Positions 31,815 through 46,800 of a DNA stretch of 64,000 nt are shown here, piece by piece. The DNA comes from Sinotaia quadrata (Eukaryota > Mollusca > Gastropoda > Architaenioglossa > Viviparidae). The stretch spans positions 101,530,635 through 101,594,634 of the forward strand of contig CM054180.1 in assembly GCA_028829895.1 (NCBI GenBank), written 5' to 3'. Every line of letters starts with the position of its first letter. Position 1 is the first letter of the stretch. The notes beneath the pieces were generated by a model that saw only the letters and a list, made by a program, of their open reading frames with translations, was not told the DNA's origin and made no database searches. Made by a program: the position numbers and the translations under genes.

Positions 31815-34800
31815 GTAAACAGTTGATATATCATAATTTGAATTGATTTACTTATCTGTACAGCTAACAATTATAGAAGAAACAGGTTCTACCATGGATG
31901 ATGCACGAAGACTGGCAATTGAACAAAGTAAACAGTTGATATATCATAATTTGAATTGATTTACTTATCTGTACAACTAACAATTATAACTGTTATAATT
32001 ATCAATGATAATCCTTTATTTTAACTTTTGTTCATGTGAAGATATACTGACACTTTTACTGTAGTATTGATGCACAAGTAGTGCAACAGAGCAAAATGTG
32101 TTTACTGTTTTAATGTGTCATAAAAGAAATAGAAAATCCAATCTTGAATGGCTGCAGTTCTTTTTTGAAATTTTAAAAGGAACAGATTAACTGTTTGATT
32201 ACTGGCATAGATCTGAGGTTGTTAATTTTGTATAAGCCAAGCACCTCATGCATAAAAAGTTGGAATCTGCAAACACAAACTGTGCCTTTCACACATATAA
32301 AATATAATTTAGCTTTGTGTTTTAAAAATTATTAAGCAGCAGCAAACAGTTCTAAATAATTAATCATGTAATTTAAAATGTAACAGCAAATCTTGAAATA
32401 ATTTATGTGCAATCTGAGAGAAATAATGCTGGATTCTCTTTTCACTCTCTAGATTCCCCTCCATCACCAATCAGAAAACTCAGCTTTTATGTGTAGATAT
32501 TCATTGAAATAAACTTGGATGGTAGCTCAGTTTAACTTAAGGTTTGCAACTTTCCATAATAAATTAATATTTTACTGATTTCATTTCTATACTTCCCTGA
32601 CTTTAAGTATTGTATTTCATTTAATTTTGTCTGCCTCAGTGTAAATTTCTTAATTTTCAGTAATATTTTATTTCATTTTATTTCTATGCTTCAGTATACA
32701 GATTTGCAACTTTTTTAACTTCCACTAGTATTTTATTGCATTTCCTATCACAATATATCATGTATCGAGATTTTCTTTCTGGGTACTACTACTAGGTCTT
32801 TGATAGAATGAATCAAATGGTTATTGTAAATTATATAATTGAATATCAGTTGTCTTCTAGTTCTACACATTATAAAAGCAAGATCTTTTTTTAAAAAATG
32901 AACCAAGCTTTAATTATCATAAAGACTTTCAAGTTATATTTAATCATTGAAATGATTCAAATTTTTCCTGCTGATTGATGAAATATTCAGATTGTTTCAA
33001 TTTAGTGGGTGAAATGATTAAGAAATAATAAGGCTGATCAGTACACTGAGCTAATACAAAACCTAACAGAAAATAAAAATGTGAAGCAGTACATTTGACA
33101 ATATTTATTACCCCAGAGTTTAAGTAATAGTTATAAGAAATGTTTCTTGTTCAGTCAGTAAAATGCTTACAAAATGTCTTTCAGGTTGATGGATAAAATG
33201 TTTCAGGTTTATCTCATGGCACAGCTGTGATTGCAGAGCACCAGACTCAAGCACGTGGCTCCAAAGGACATCACTGGGATGCTTCCAATTCTGGAAACAT
33301 ATACATTTCATTCATTCTTTATTTACCCCTCCTTGCTACAGTATGTACAGTTACTTTCAGTTTCTTATGATTTGAATGAAGTTTGTTATCATTACTTAAT
33401 TATATTTACCAATGTGCTGTTGTGATCCACAAGAAAATCTGATGCTTTGAATAATTACAGGTTTTGCTAAAATGCATTGAATAATTACAGATTTTACATT
33501 ATTAAAATGCATTGAATGATGATGCATTTTACATTGCTAAGATGCATAGGATAATTCCTGGTTTTGCATTGCTAAGATGCATTGGACAATTCCAGGTTTT
33601 GCATTCTAGATGCATCAGACAATTCCAGGTTCTGCATTGCTTAGATGCACTGGACAATTCCAGGTTTTGCATTGCTAAGAATTAAGATGCATACAAATTC
33701 TCTTGAGGCTGAAGGACACAGCTTGTTGTTGATGTGAAAAATTCTCTTGAGAGTACAGCCATCAGGCTTATGTTGATTTGGTGCCAACATTTTTTAGGTC
33801 GAAGGATACAGACTGATGTTCATATGGTGACAATTTTTTTTTTTATGCTGAACGATGCAGAATGATGTTGATTTGGTGACAAATTCTTTTGAGACTGAAG
33901 GACACAGACAGATGTTGATTTGGTGACAAAATTCTTTTGAGGCTATATCATACAGGCTGATGTTTATTGGATGACGGGCTCTTGACTCTTTAGCATGTAC
34001 ATTGCTTATAATATGATTCAAGCCAAGGAGATAAGGTACTCAGGCTGATATACAAACATGATCTGTAGATTCATTGCAAGAATTACAACATTGGTGCTTT
34101 TGAGAACTATCAATGGAGAAGCAGATTAATTTATCAAATTTTAGCAATATTTTGGCCTTTTAGTTAATGCAAAATGAAATATAGACTGATTACTAAAGAA
34201 ACAGCTCATAGTAGAAAGCCTATGGTGATAATTCAAATAATAATGATCAGTTGGTTTACATCAGAATTTTTATTTTTATTTTGACCTATTCTTATATTTT
34301 TGCAAGGGTCTTACTTCCCTTTTTCAATGAAAAATATAAATTCTTTGCTATTACTGAAAACTCATATTTCCATGATTATGATCAGTTCATTACGATGCAT
34401 TTGTGGAGAATAACACCTGGCTGTTTGTTTCTTCTGGAATTTCACTTGTGAACAATGTTTAAATTTTATTGAAAATATAGACTTAGTTAATATGTTTTTA
34501 TTAAATGTCTTTTTTTTAAAGTTAATTCATCTGTAATTATTAAACATAAATTTACTGTTTCTTTATTACTGCTTTTTAAAAAAGTAAAATAGAAAAATCT
34601 TTAACTTCCAGACTTCCCGGGGGCTTGTTTCTATTGAAGTTGCTGCTTCTTTGGCTGTTCTACAAGCTGTCCATGACCTGGGTGTCACAAAGGTTGTATG
34701 CAAATGGCCTAATGACATTTGGATCAGAGGTCATAAGTTGGCTGGCTTTCTGGCTGAAGATGGCCACCACAAGGTCAGCGGAAATGATTTGAACCTTATT

Positions 34801-37800
34801 ATTTTGGGAATGGGTATCAATGTTAATTCAGATGTACGCCAGAGTGAGACTTTGAGTGCAATAGCCACGAGTCTTCGATGTGAACTAGGAGTCACTGTGG
34901 ACCGTGCAAGATTTTTAGCAAAAGTCTGTGATCTTCTTGAAGACATTTTAGCTTGGCCTGAGGATGTTTGTTTTAAAAAATTCAAGGATAACAACATATT
35001 TCAGAATGGAATGAAAGTCCTTGTACATGACAACCAAATGGACCGAGACTTTCAAGCAACTTTGAACTCTTTGGAAGAAAATTGGGAAATCTCTTTAAAA
35101 GGTAAACAATAAGTATATTGTGGGTAATTATATTTTATTTACTTCTATCAGGTACTGCTAAGTACTACTCTGCTTACTACTTATACTAATTTCTAAACAT
35201 TGGCAGTAGAACACGATTAATTTGAACACAGATAACTCAGTTCAGCGTGGCATTGTTTTTTGCTGAGAGTATTGATTATTTTGTGCTGTATGCATTGTTT
35301 AGGAACTACCTGGTATTATGTATGTGCCTAAGAGAATGAGAACAAAGGGACATTTTGTTCTGAGAATTGCGTGCTCTGCATGGAAGGAGTTGTGTAGCAT
35401 TGCATTATTGCCAGCTTGCAGATTTTCTCATGTGATCCTCCTACAACAGGTGAAAAGGACTATGAACTTGAAGCAGAGATAGAAGGAATAGAAAGAAAGA
35501 GTTGATATTTTACCTTTGAGACAGAACACAGTTCAGAATTTGCTTTGAGAAGACAATTGAGTTGAGGATTTACTTTTAAGAAAATATAGTTCAGTAAGAC
35601 AGTTGAGGATTTATTTGTCTCTGAAAGAAATAATGGAGATTTTAGATTTTGACAGTTGGAGACTTTACTTATAGAAAGAAAAACAGTCTGTGTTGTGAAT
35701 TTATTCTTTGGGAGAATATAGTTTGTTATTTTCAACACCAGAGGAAACAGATAGTTGTAGAGACCAGAAGAAACAGTTAGAGAAGGGAGTAAACTGAATG
35801 TATTTCCTTGTGTGTTTTTTTTTGTTGCCTTATTGAGTGCCCCAAGAAATTACAATGGTAACTGAGACAATTCAGTGTTATGGAAGTTCACTGGGATTTG
35901 AAATTCCACCATTTTTGGCAAGCCACACAGCCCAACTATGGCAAGAGATGAACCAGTCGCAAGGACAGTCAACCAGGAATGTTTCAATCCAGACCTATAT
36001 CATGGGTTTTGGTCACAATCCACATAGACATATTGGGGGAGGACACCTCACTGACGGCAAGGGATGAAATCAGATGTCACAGATGGCGGAGGTTGAGAGC
36101 CCGCACGACTTGACCTATGGACAGGCAATCGACTTTTGGATCACTCAGAGTGCCAATCATGTGACACGAGGAGGGTGTCGGGGAGAAGGCTAGGTATGAC
36201 CGACCCATGAGAGGAAACCTTGTTTTGACAATGTCTCTACTTCAGTTGTATTTTCTTCCATTTTACTACACGAACATTCGTATCATCGTTCGAGCCACTG
36301 TTCGTATCACCACTTTGTATTGTCATTGAACTCACCCTACTTGAATATTTGACTGGTGTAGAAATAACAACTGTAAGTAAGTTAATACAATATATTGTAG
36401 AAAAACCTGGCATTTAATTTGATTATAAATATGTAAGGCTAGTTAAGGATTTATAATTTAATTAATTATTCATTCTTGCTCAACTATGGAGAGGCTAGTC
36501 ATCTCCAGGACCTTTGGTGGCATTTAAATAATCTTGTATTTACTGATATAAGCAGTTGATAGCAGAAGTTATTGCATTATCATGTATTCTGAACTTGTCA
36601 TTGTCATTCATTTAATTGTCATTCATTGCTTAGAAGTTACCCCTGTTTATGATGGATGATTTACAGTTTCCATACAAAGAGAGACCCCCGTAAGATAATA
36701 AATTTTAGTCATACTCATCAGAAGATAATCTCTCGTCTGCTATTGCTTTGAGAGGGGTGCGTGTGTGGTTGTTTAGATTTGTTTTCATCCCATATCATCC
36801 TGTATTGTTTACATTTTCTTTTCATTCCATATGCATTCTCACTGCAACATGTCAATAAAAATGTTACCTGAATGCATAATAAAGAAAAGCCAGAAAAACA
36901 ACTTTGGTATGTATGCATGTAGAATCCTGTGATGGTTATCCTAAGGTTCCTCCATTTGTATTGACAACTCACCAAAAAGTAGCCACACCTTCGGTTTACT
37001 GGGCTTTAGCTAACACTTGTCCTTTTTTTTTTGTGGCATACAGATTGCTGAATTTTATTCAACTGCCAATTGTGCAGATACTATTGGGAAATGTGTCCTG
37101 CAATCCTGGTCAAAATTCTTTACAATTTGTGTTTATGGCTTAGGGTATTTTAATATATATTTTTTAATCTGGAAATATCTGGGTTTGGGTTCCTAGGGTT
37201 AAGTCTATAATTCTAGTGTCTTTTAATAATAAGTGTGCCAAATTATCCTTGTAAGGAGGATATTTATAGATATGTTAACAGTCTCATGTACTGTGCTATT
37301 CATTTCTGCCTATATGAAGGAACTGAAAAGACTTATTAATATTATTCTGCTTTTCCATTTAAATGTTTGTAAATATTTTTTTAAATTCTACTTATCAAAC
37401 ATTTTTCTTGATGTAAATATTCCTGTCTAAAACAATATATTTTATATATTTTCAAGAGATCACAGCTGCATGTTTTTAAATAGAAATTTCTCTGTTATTT
37501 TATCTATAGTTAATAGATATAAGATATATATATATTACTCATTCAAAATTATATGTGGTTGCTGTGTGCTTATACACATGTAATTGTTTTTCTTTATGTA
37601 ATATTACTTGTGACTGTATCTCTTTGTGTAATACTAATAGTACTTGTGACTGTGTCTCTTTGTGTAATAGTACTTACTTGTATTGTTTTTCTTTGTGTAA
37701 TAGTACTTACTTGTATTGTTTTTCTTTGTGTAATAGTACTTACTTGTGACTGTATCTCTTTGTGTAATAGTACTTACTTGTATTGTTTTTCTTTGTGTAA

Positions 37801-40800
37801 TAGTACTTACTTGTGACTGTATCTCTTTGTGTAATAGTACTTGCTTGTGACTGTATCTCTTTGTGTAATAGTACTTGATTGTGACTGTATCTCTTTGTGT
37901 AATAGTACTTGCTTGTGACTGTATCTCTTTGTGTAATAAACTAATAGTACTTACTTTTGATTGTATCTCTTTGTGTAATAGTACTTGCTTGTGACTGTAT
38001 CTCTTTGTGTAATACTAATAGTACTTACTTGTGACTGTATCTCTTTGTGAAATAATAATAGTACTTGCTTGTGACTGTATCTCACAGTATAATAGCATTA
38101 ATAATAATATGGAAATATATTTCTTGGTACGATAGTAATTATGTGTGACTGTGTCTCTTTGTACAATAGTAATTATATATGAATATATCTCTTTGTACAA
38201 AGTAGTTACATGTGACTGTCTCTTTTTACGATAGTAATAAATAATAATAGTTATATGTGACTGTCTCTTTGTATAATACTATTAATAGTAGTTTTATGTG
38301 ACTGTCCCTCTTTCTATAATAGCAATTATATGTGACTGTATCTCTTTGTACAATAGTACTATTAGTAGGTAAATGTAACTTCTCTCTTTCTACAGTAGTT
38401 GTTACATATGACTGTATCTCTTTATAAAATAGTGATTATATGTGAGTGTATCTTATTGAGTAATAGTAGTAATATTGTAACTATCAGTCTTGATATTAAA
38501 TCATTAGCCATTCCACTAAGACTTTGTAAGTGCAAGTACTGTGTACTGCTTCCTTTTGTTTAATTTACTATGACATTTTAAGTTAGAGCAAGATAATTTT
38601 ACGACATCATTCATGTCACGGAACGGGAGGGCTCGTTACAAGCCGACCCCGAGCTGAAGTTAGAGATGCAAAGGGTGAAGTCTATTTTTGGCCTGCTCCG
38701 GTGCACCTCCAAGAAAAACTCGCGTGACGTATGCCAGTACTACGTCGTGTCAGGTTGTTACATAGACACACATGACATACACCATTGATGTTTGGGTGGG
38801 GCCCAGTTTATTAGTGTCATGCTAAGGAACGTTTTATTGGCGGTGTGTGTTGTGAGTGTGTATCATAAATGTGAATAAATGGACGAACAGACGAATGGTG
38901 CAAAACAATAGTACAAATTCTTTCGTCCCTCTCAAAAACTATGAATAACAAGAGAGTTGAAAGATGTTTAAATCAGGTTATTTATTTCCCGATTTAAAAG
39001 GGGCACTACTCTTTCGCACAGTGATTAATCATTCATTCAACTTTCCAATGTCATACACTCTGTGGGAAATAAGGGGAGATGAAAATGATGAAATTCAAAA
39101 TATAAAATAAAGATTAATTACACAATTCTTATGCGGCAAATGGGGCCGCTTTAACAATAGTTGACATGTAAAATAAGCATTACTTTTAACATTAAAGTTC
39201 TTATTTTGCAAACGATATAATAGTGTTCATTTTCTAGAGTCCTAGAGTTAAGTGTGTGCGCGTTAGCCGTGCTAATTATTACTCACTATTAATGTCAGAG
39301 TTACAAGGAGATGACGTAAGCTCACACGTCACTTATAAGGGCACTTCAAAGTGAAGATCGACGCAATTGAGGCGTCGCATTACAGGTGAAGATTCTGCAG
39401 AATCTAGGCACCACTTTCAGATTATCACTGGGGAGAAATCTGAAATTTAGCTGACTGTTGTCAGCCTCGATAATTGTCGTTGTATCGGTTGTCGTGGAAA
39501 CGGACATCCCAACGACGTTTAGCATTATCGGGTGGAGTCGTCCAGTGGGATGTGTTGTCGCATCACATTGAGTGTAGAAATCCGGATATCTGTAAGATTT
39601 ATCTCGGTGCTAGCCTCTCAATTTGCGGGATAGACTGCCAAAACGAACTCAGACAGGGGGAAGAACAAGTTGGTCCCTCGTGTCGTTAACTGCATACAAC
39701 CAGCGTCGCATGCATCGGGTTTTTCTTTGACAGCGAACTTTCCACTTTGCCAAAAGTTATACTGAGTAATTTTGCCTCGTTACTCAATATATGGCATCAG
39801 ACGGATGGAAAACGGATGGAAAGAGATTATTGCAGCTTTCCTTTATGAAATCTCTGTACATGAGATAATTCATACGTGAAGTTAGACTGGCTTCAGACGA
39901 ATCGACGTTTTCAACATTGAGAATAAAGTCTTCATTTTGCCTCTTATATAGTTTCACTGAAGGTTTCCAAAACTTCCAGAAGCTATGTCCTGTGACATGA
40001 TTTTTGCCTTGGATATATAGTGGTAATCGTGATGCACGCTTTTCTGTGGTCAATTCTAATGCGCACTGGCCATTTCTCTCGTCAACAACACGTGACTCGT
40101 AGTGCGCAGTTGTCCCAATCATTTAATATACATATTCTTCATAAACTAATATATATATTCAATATGATATATTAACACACACTGCGTCACGAACGTCTGT
40201 CTACTAAAGAGATCTTAGGTGACCGTTACTGGAAGTTACATGCTACATACGTAAAATAACAAAACTCGGGTTACTTCAACTAGTTTTGTTAGCAGTTTAT
40301 TAAAATGAAATAAAATAAAATTTCTGTCCCTCATTTCCTGTGACAATTCATTTGTTTCTTTAATTGGGTGCGAGAATTACTACTAGTTGGATGATATCAT
40401 TATAGAACTCTTTGTTTTTGTACCTTAAGATGCACAGATTGAAAGAATGTAGCACTTAAGTGGGCCTGGCCTCTCTGTGATCTTCACCAGATCCTTCATA
40501 GCACTACACACAGGTTTTTCTACCTGGAAGTACACAAAATGTTCCCTGCCTAGGACTACACCTGTTTTTCTACCTAGAACTTCACATTAGCCTTAATATT
40601 GCTGGAACTGTCCCATATTGTTGTCTTGTTACCTGTTATGTACCATCTAAGTTGCATCTGACTTCTATAAAAATGCTAAAGAAATTAATGTAAATTTAAA
40701 TTTTAAAATGTTGACTTCTTTATTATCATTAATAATAACTCTTAATTTAACCCATAAATACTTGAACTTTAAAAGAACTATAAATACTGTTCAGTGCTAG

Positions 40801-43800
40801 CAAAAGTAGCATGTTATGAAGGAAAATTACAGCACTTTTGAAATATGATGAAAGTGACTTAATGGACTCATATAGCTTTAAATTATAACATGAGAATTTG
40901 CAGATAGTTGACCCAGAGTATTGATAAGAGCAATCTCATTTTTGAAACTCAAAGATACCCGAAATATGAGCTTATCAGGGGGTGTGGGTTAATGGGGCAC
41001 ATTTATTTGAGAAAAGTAGTGTTGCCTGACACTAGTGCCTTGAAATATGAATGTGTATTATTGCCTGTCAGGACAAATACTTGAGTGAATAGTGCCTTGA
41101 AACATGAATGTGTATTGTTGCCTGTCAGAACAAGCACTTGTTAAAGAGTGCCTTGAAACTATTTTAGATTTGAGTAGACAGATACAAATTAATTAAAACA
41201 GTTTTGAAAACTTTAGTGGCCTTCTCATTTGACTCAAATGATTATTATTATTATAGCAAAAATAGTTTTTTGGAAATAATAAGATGTTGCATCTTAAATG
41301 CAAGTCTTTGGCCTTGTCAGGTAGATTAGATAAACAGAATTTACTTTTGTACTAAATATTTATGAAACAATATAGTGTTATGCTTACAACTTTTCCCCTT
41401 CTTTTTTGTTGCTGTCTATATGTATTAATATGTGTAATTTTAGTTTTAACAATGACTGCACATCTCACTGTTAAGTATGAATGTAGTAGTGTGTGTATTG
41501 TTGTAAAAGTAATACAAAAAAACAATAACTCGGGCCATTGATGTTGCTTATAGTTGTACAATTAATTATTCTCTCAGTTTCACATGATCAATTTTCACTT
41601 GCGCAAGAAGAAGTACCATATTGTGATCTCTGGAAATTGTATATTTTCTGTCACATACAGTTATAAAGTATGAAATTTCTGCATTTTCTTTTTAGATATG
41701 TATAAAGTATGATACATCTATATTTTACAATATACTCCACCAATAAAAAAATTATGTAGTGTATAAATAACTAATTATAAGAATTCTTTTAATGTTTATT
41801 GCTTTTCTTCTTTCCACTCAGATGTTCCAAAAGATCTGTATGACTCATCTGGGATGTTAATGGGAGGCTCAGAGAGGTTCAGCATTCGTCCTTGCTGCAT
41901 GCAAAATGTGTACATTTTAAGTATGGATCCCACTGCAAACAGTGCAATAAAAAGTATTCAGAATTGTTTGATGTCACTATTGGACACATCTCGTATTGGG
42001 CTACATGTTCTGCATTCTGAACACCTCATGTCAGGTATAAAATACTTTTAGACTAATAAATAATATATCTTTTTCAGTCTTATAAATTAAAGTGTATCAT
42101 TTATTTTATTTGAAGAGTAGATTGTCCTATTGATTAATAGATTTCTAACTTGTTTCATCTTTAAATGTTTTATATATATAATTACTCTCATACTAAACAA
42201 AGCAAAAGGAGATTTGGAATTAAATATGTAGTGGTTAACACACACAAAAAAACAACAACATAATGTTATATAACAGGGATGTTTTAAGGGGAGGGTTGTC
42301 ATTGTCACATAATGGCTTATGTAGCCCACACTCAACCCTCCTCTAAAAATAGACTACATATAAACCTTCCTTCTAGAAAGGCTGACATTTATCCTCTGGC
42401 TAGAAACATACCTGAATGTTCCAGACACTCACTCTAAACTAAACAGTCGAATTGCAGCTTAGCTCCATGAACGAATGTACATGAAACTCAGTTGTAAATC
42501 ATCAGTCGAATGCAGCTGACCGTTGAGGCAATACGTATTTTGACTCCCAGCCTCAATAAGTTAGAATCACATTACTAACCCTTATTGCTGGTTATCAAGA
42601 CAGCAGGAAACCATCCTCTGTATATGTTACTGCTGAAGGTATGTGGTTTTGCTTGCCTAACTAATAGTATATTCAGGTTCATCTCCTCACATTTACTATT
42701 TATATTGTTATATTTCGCTTATGGTATTAAAATGTATGACGACCATGTAAGTAAGAGTGAGAAAACAATTGACAAATTCTTAGCCCATGTGTATCTTAGT
42801 AAGAGGTCAGCACTTTGTCTAAGATGTTGATCGAAAAGCATTGAGCCACGAAACCAGAACAGAACTACTTTATCTTGGATGTTGATTTCAGTGAGAGCTG
42901 AACTGCAAAGCAACACCAGAACAGAAATACCCACGGGCCAGAGACACAGTTCTATGGACCATGTGTGCAACCATATACATCATTGGGACCCTAGGTGAAA
43001 CATCAGGAACCAAAGCTAAGTGACTATAAAACCAACCAGCTGAATAGCTTCAATCAACATCAATCAATTCAATCAAACTTTAATCAAAGTACTTTTAGAG
43101 TTCACTCAGAACATTCAGTGTTCTCTTGTAAACTCATTTATATAATTCACTCATACGAATGAACCAAATAACTACCTCAGTGCCATAGGACTCAAAACGT
43201 ACATTCACTTGTGACACCACATGGTCTTGATTATGAACTTAAATATATATAAACTCTAATTGTAACTGTTGTTTGCTATATGTAACCATGTGGTCTTATA
43301 TTATTTCTTGTTGATATTAAGACCACTCACGTTAGTGTGACTCACTTACATGTTATATGTTGTAGTCTATCACCTGTATTTACTTACCATCCTGGCTGTA
43401 TGTATCAGGTGCCTCAAGCTATCTTCAAGAATTACATTCTTCTATTCTACATTATCTATCATTCATCTTTTTAATATGTGTAGCCAGCCAGAAGGTGTGT
43501 TTTGGGGATTAGCCTAAAGTTAGGGCAGAATTATCTATCCTTATACATTCACACTGAATCTAGAATGCTGAATGGTATGTAGATGTGGTAGTTCATGGTT
43601 TTCATTCAGTTGATGAAATATTGATACGCACAGAAGAAAATAATGTGAAAGGGTGAATGTAGGTGGGGGTAATTACATTTTATGACAGTTGCATGAAAAA
43701 GGCACATACATTAAGGGCATTTTAGAACAGTCTTTCTCAACCATTTTACACTGGAGGAACCCTTGAAATAATTTTCCAGTCTCAGGAAACCCCTGCATAA

Positions 43801-46800
43801 AATGTACTATATCTACAATATTTACTTTTTCCAATCATGATCTCTCAGGGAACTCTTTGTGACCCCTCAGAGAACCCTGCTTGAGAAACTCTGCTTTAGA
43901 AATTTACATAACACTAGAAAAGTAGAATGATGAGACTGCAATGACAGGATACGCATAGTGCAAGCAAGATGTGATTTTGATTTAAGTGTAACCATTTTAA
44001 AGTTTGCTCAAACTGTTATATATAGTGTGAATTTAAATGGCAAGACAAATTTTGGATACATTTAGTGTTAGATTTAAGTGAGGCCATTTAAAAGCCTTTT
44101 TTAGCATATAAACAAAGTGTTTGGAAGTGGAAAGACAAAATTTAAGTACAATAACTGCAAGTAAAATGATGCAATTGTTTTAAAATCTTTATCATAATCT
44201 TGGTCACAATAATAAATTAATAAAATAATAAATTATTGTGAGTTTTAAAATGCCAAGACAAAAAATCAAATGCATTTAGTTGGGAAACAAGATGTTATTC
44301 TGATTTAAGCATAGCTATTTGCAAGCACATTAGAAACTTAGTAAGTTTAGAAATGGGCAAAACAAAAAATGAGATGCATTTAGTGGGAAAACAGGGTGTG
44401 ATTCGGATCATGTATAGCTGTTTTCAAGCACTGTAAAAACCAAGTTTAGAAATGGCAAGGCAAAAAATGTTACTGTCACTTAGCATCACGGACCAAATGT
44501 AATAAAGGACTACTTTTCTTTTTCCATTAGAGCATTAGAAGAGCGTCACATTAATTTTAGCATTAAAGGACTACTTTTTTCTTTCCAATCCAGCATTAGA
44601 AGAGCATTACATTGGTCATAAAAGAAGCCAAGAATGAATACTGTTTACTTTTTTTTATACTGAGCTCCAATTCTGAGATTTCCATTAAAAGCTGAATTAT
44701 GTATATTACACAGTAAATCAATAAGAAGAATCCATGTGACAAGTGTGTTTCTATTAATTGTTAACTATGTGTATAAATTTAACTTATTTACTTACTAAAG
44801 TGCTTGTTTCACCTTTGCCACAGATGAGTGGTTGGGCAGAGCTGCTCTTCTGGTGATAAACAACCCAAATGTTGCTGGACAGGATAATTTGGGTACAAAT
44901 ATTATGCAGTTGCTGAAGAACAGATTACCTATTTTTGCATTCTCAGAAGGCGCATTGTTCCTCTGCAAAATTCTTGGTATGTCTGAATTTATAGACAAAT
45001 ATATGGTACATAAGCATTCTTTGGGAATGGGTCTAGTTTTGATAATGAGTTTATGAGATAAGGAAATATTAGATAAGTGAACTAAGAGGAGTTAAGCACA
45101 TTACTGAAATAATTTATTTCCTATCATTCCTGATGCGTGATAACATATTTCCTGAAATGTAAATTCAATCAATATGAATAGCTGACTGTAGATATCTTGC
45201 TTGAGTTTAACTAATCAATAAATGTTACTTGTAGTTTTTGGCTCTAGTGTAGTTTGCTTGCTTTTGCTTCTATGATTATGAGTTCAGCAGATATTACTTG
45301 TGAGTTTTGGTTAAATTAGTTTTCTTACTAGTGTTATTTATTATTTTAATATCAACATTATTTTATTTGTCACTAGCTTTTGTCTGTTGCTTTGCTTGTG
45401 TACATGTCATAGGAATGATATGTTTCAGCAGTCTTCTTGAAGCTGTCAAAGTATCATGTTGAGTGAAATTGACTATGTCTCGGGTATTATTGCACTCTTG
45501 GTTGAGCAGCATCACTGTGACTTCATTAGTAGAGGACTCATTGTGTCGACTTCTTTGCTCTGTTGGCGTGCTCCAGTCAGCATTAATTACAATTTTGTAA
45601 TCTTGATTTGCATAGGGAATAGATTCGACTACGGTTTTGAAATCATTGACATAGGTATTAATTTCATTCGATATGCACTGCAGTTTGTTAACTTAAGTTA
45701 TATTTAAAATTGGATTATGGGACAAAATAAAATAAATTTGTAGAAATTTAGCAGTAGTATTATTCGGAGAGAGCAAAGACCTGATCATGTGATGCACTTG
45801 CCCTTGAACTTTAAACGCTCACATAAAATTGCCTTCAGATGTTTCATTAGCATGAAAATTTGAAAGGCACTATTAAAACAATGGATTTTAAATGAACTTT
45901 ACCAGAAAAGCAATACATTTCTTCTGGTTCACCTATCCACTTGAAAACTTGGCACTGACCGCAAACAGCATCCATGAAGTTGATGTTTGACTCACTGGCA
46001 CAGTTGACCGATAGATTGTATAAAAAGCCACTATTATTTTTGTCCCAACATTCAGTTTGTAATGACTTAAAACGAGTGTACCATTTGCAATCTGAAGCTA
46101 AGTGTTGTTGATATTCAACCATACTTTTGGAGACTATTCATATCTCATGCTGTTGAGCATTTTAGCAGTTCTCAAAGAAGACTGCCCGTCTCTCTCTCTA
46201 TGGTTGGCTTTCCATGAGCTGAACAAGTTGCTTTCTCTTTGCATTCACTGAGACTGAATTAAAGTTTGATCTCTTTCAGGGAGGCATTGCAAAAATAAAA
46301 GCTAATCAAACAGCATAATGTAACCCACCATAATACAATATGTATTACAGTCTAAAATCTAATATCCAGAATGAGCAATGAAACGCAAATCTTCCACTGT
46401 GCATGGAGGTCACAGTGATGTATAAACCATTGCCTGCATACATACAGACACTATATGGTGAGTTCCTTTATGTGCTGTACTATTTTTGTGGTTTTAGGGC
46501 TACTGGTGAGTTCCTTTATGTGCTGTACTATTTTGTGGTTTTAGAGTTACTGGTGAGTTCCTTTATGTGCTGTACTATTTTTGTGGTTTTAGGGCTACTG
46601 GTGAGTTCCTTTATGAGATAGCATGATGTTATATAGCCTATCTTGATTTTAGGGCACTAAGGCATACAGCAGTTAATGTTCGATCAAAATCTGTCCTGTA
46701 GTTTTTTGCTTAGCCCTGGCCAGACACACCTTTAAGAATTTTATTATATTTATACATTTTGTCTCTAGTGTATTTTCTTAATTTTAAGATCAACAAATAG

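Larger units (their letters stand above)
35102..41821. other. Long intron with several repeats
   Basis: Contains an unidentified ORF-bearing stretch at 35837-36067, a 34-bp minisatellite (37560-38460) and a GC-richer segment (38600-40190), each listed separately or discussed as findings. Elsewhere AT-rich with no exon seen. Confidence 0.45.

Noticed and set aside
35837..36067. 76-codon ORF with no repeats in the ligase intron
   Set aside because: No recognisable family, no clear splice sites in phase with the ligase gene, and length within chance expectation; left unannotated.
37553..37816. Overlapping ORFs repeating SLCNSTYLYCF
   Set aside because: Translation of the 34-bp minisatellite in two frames.
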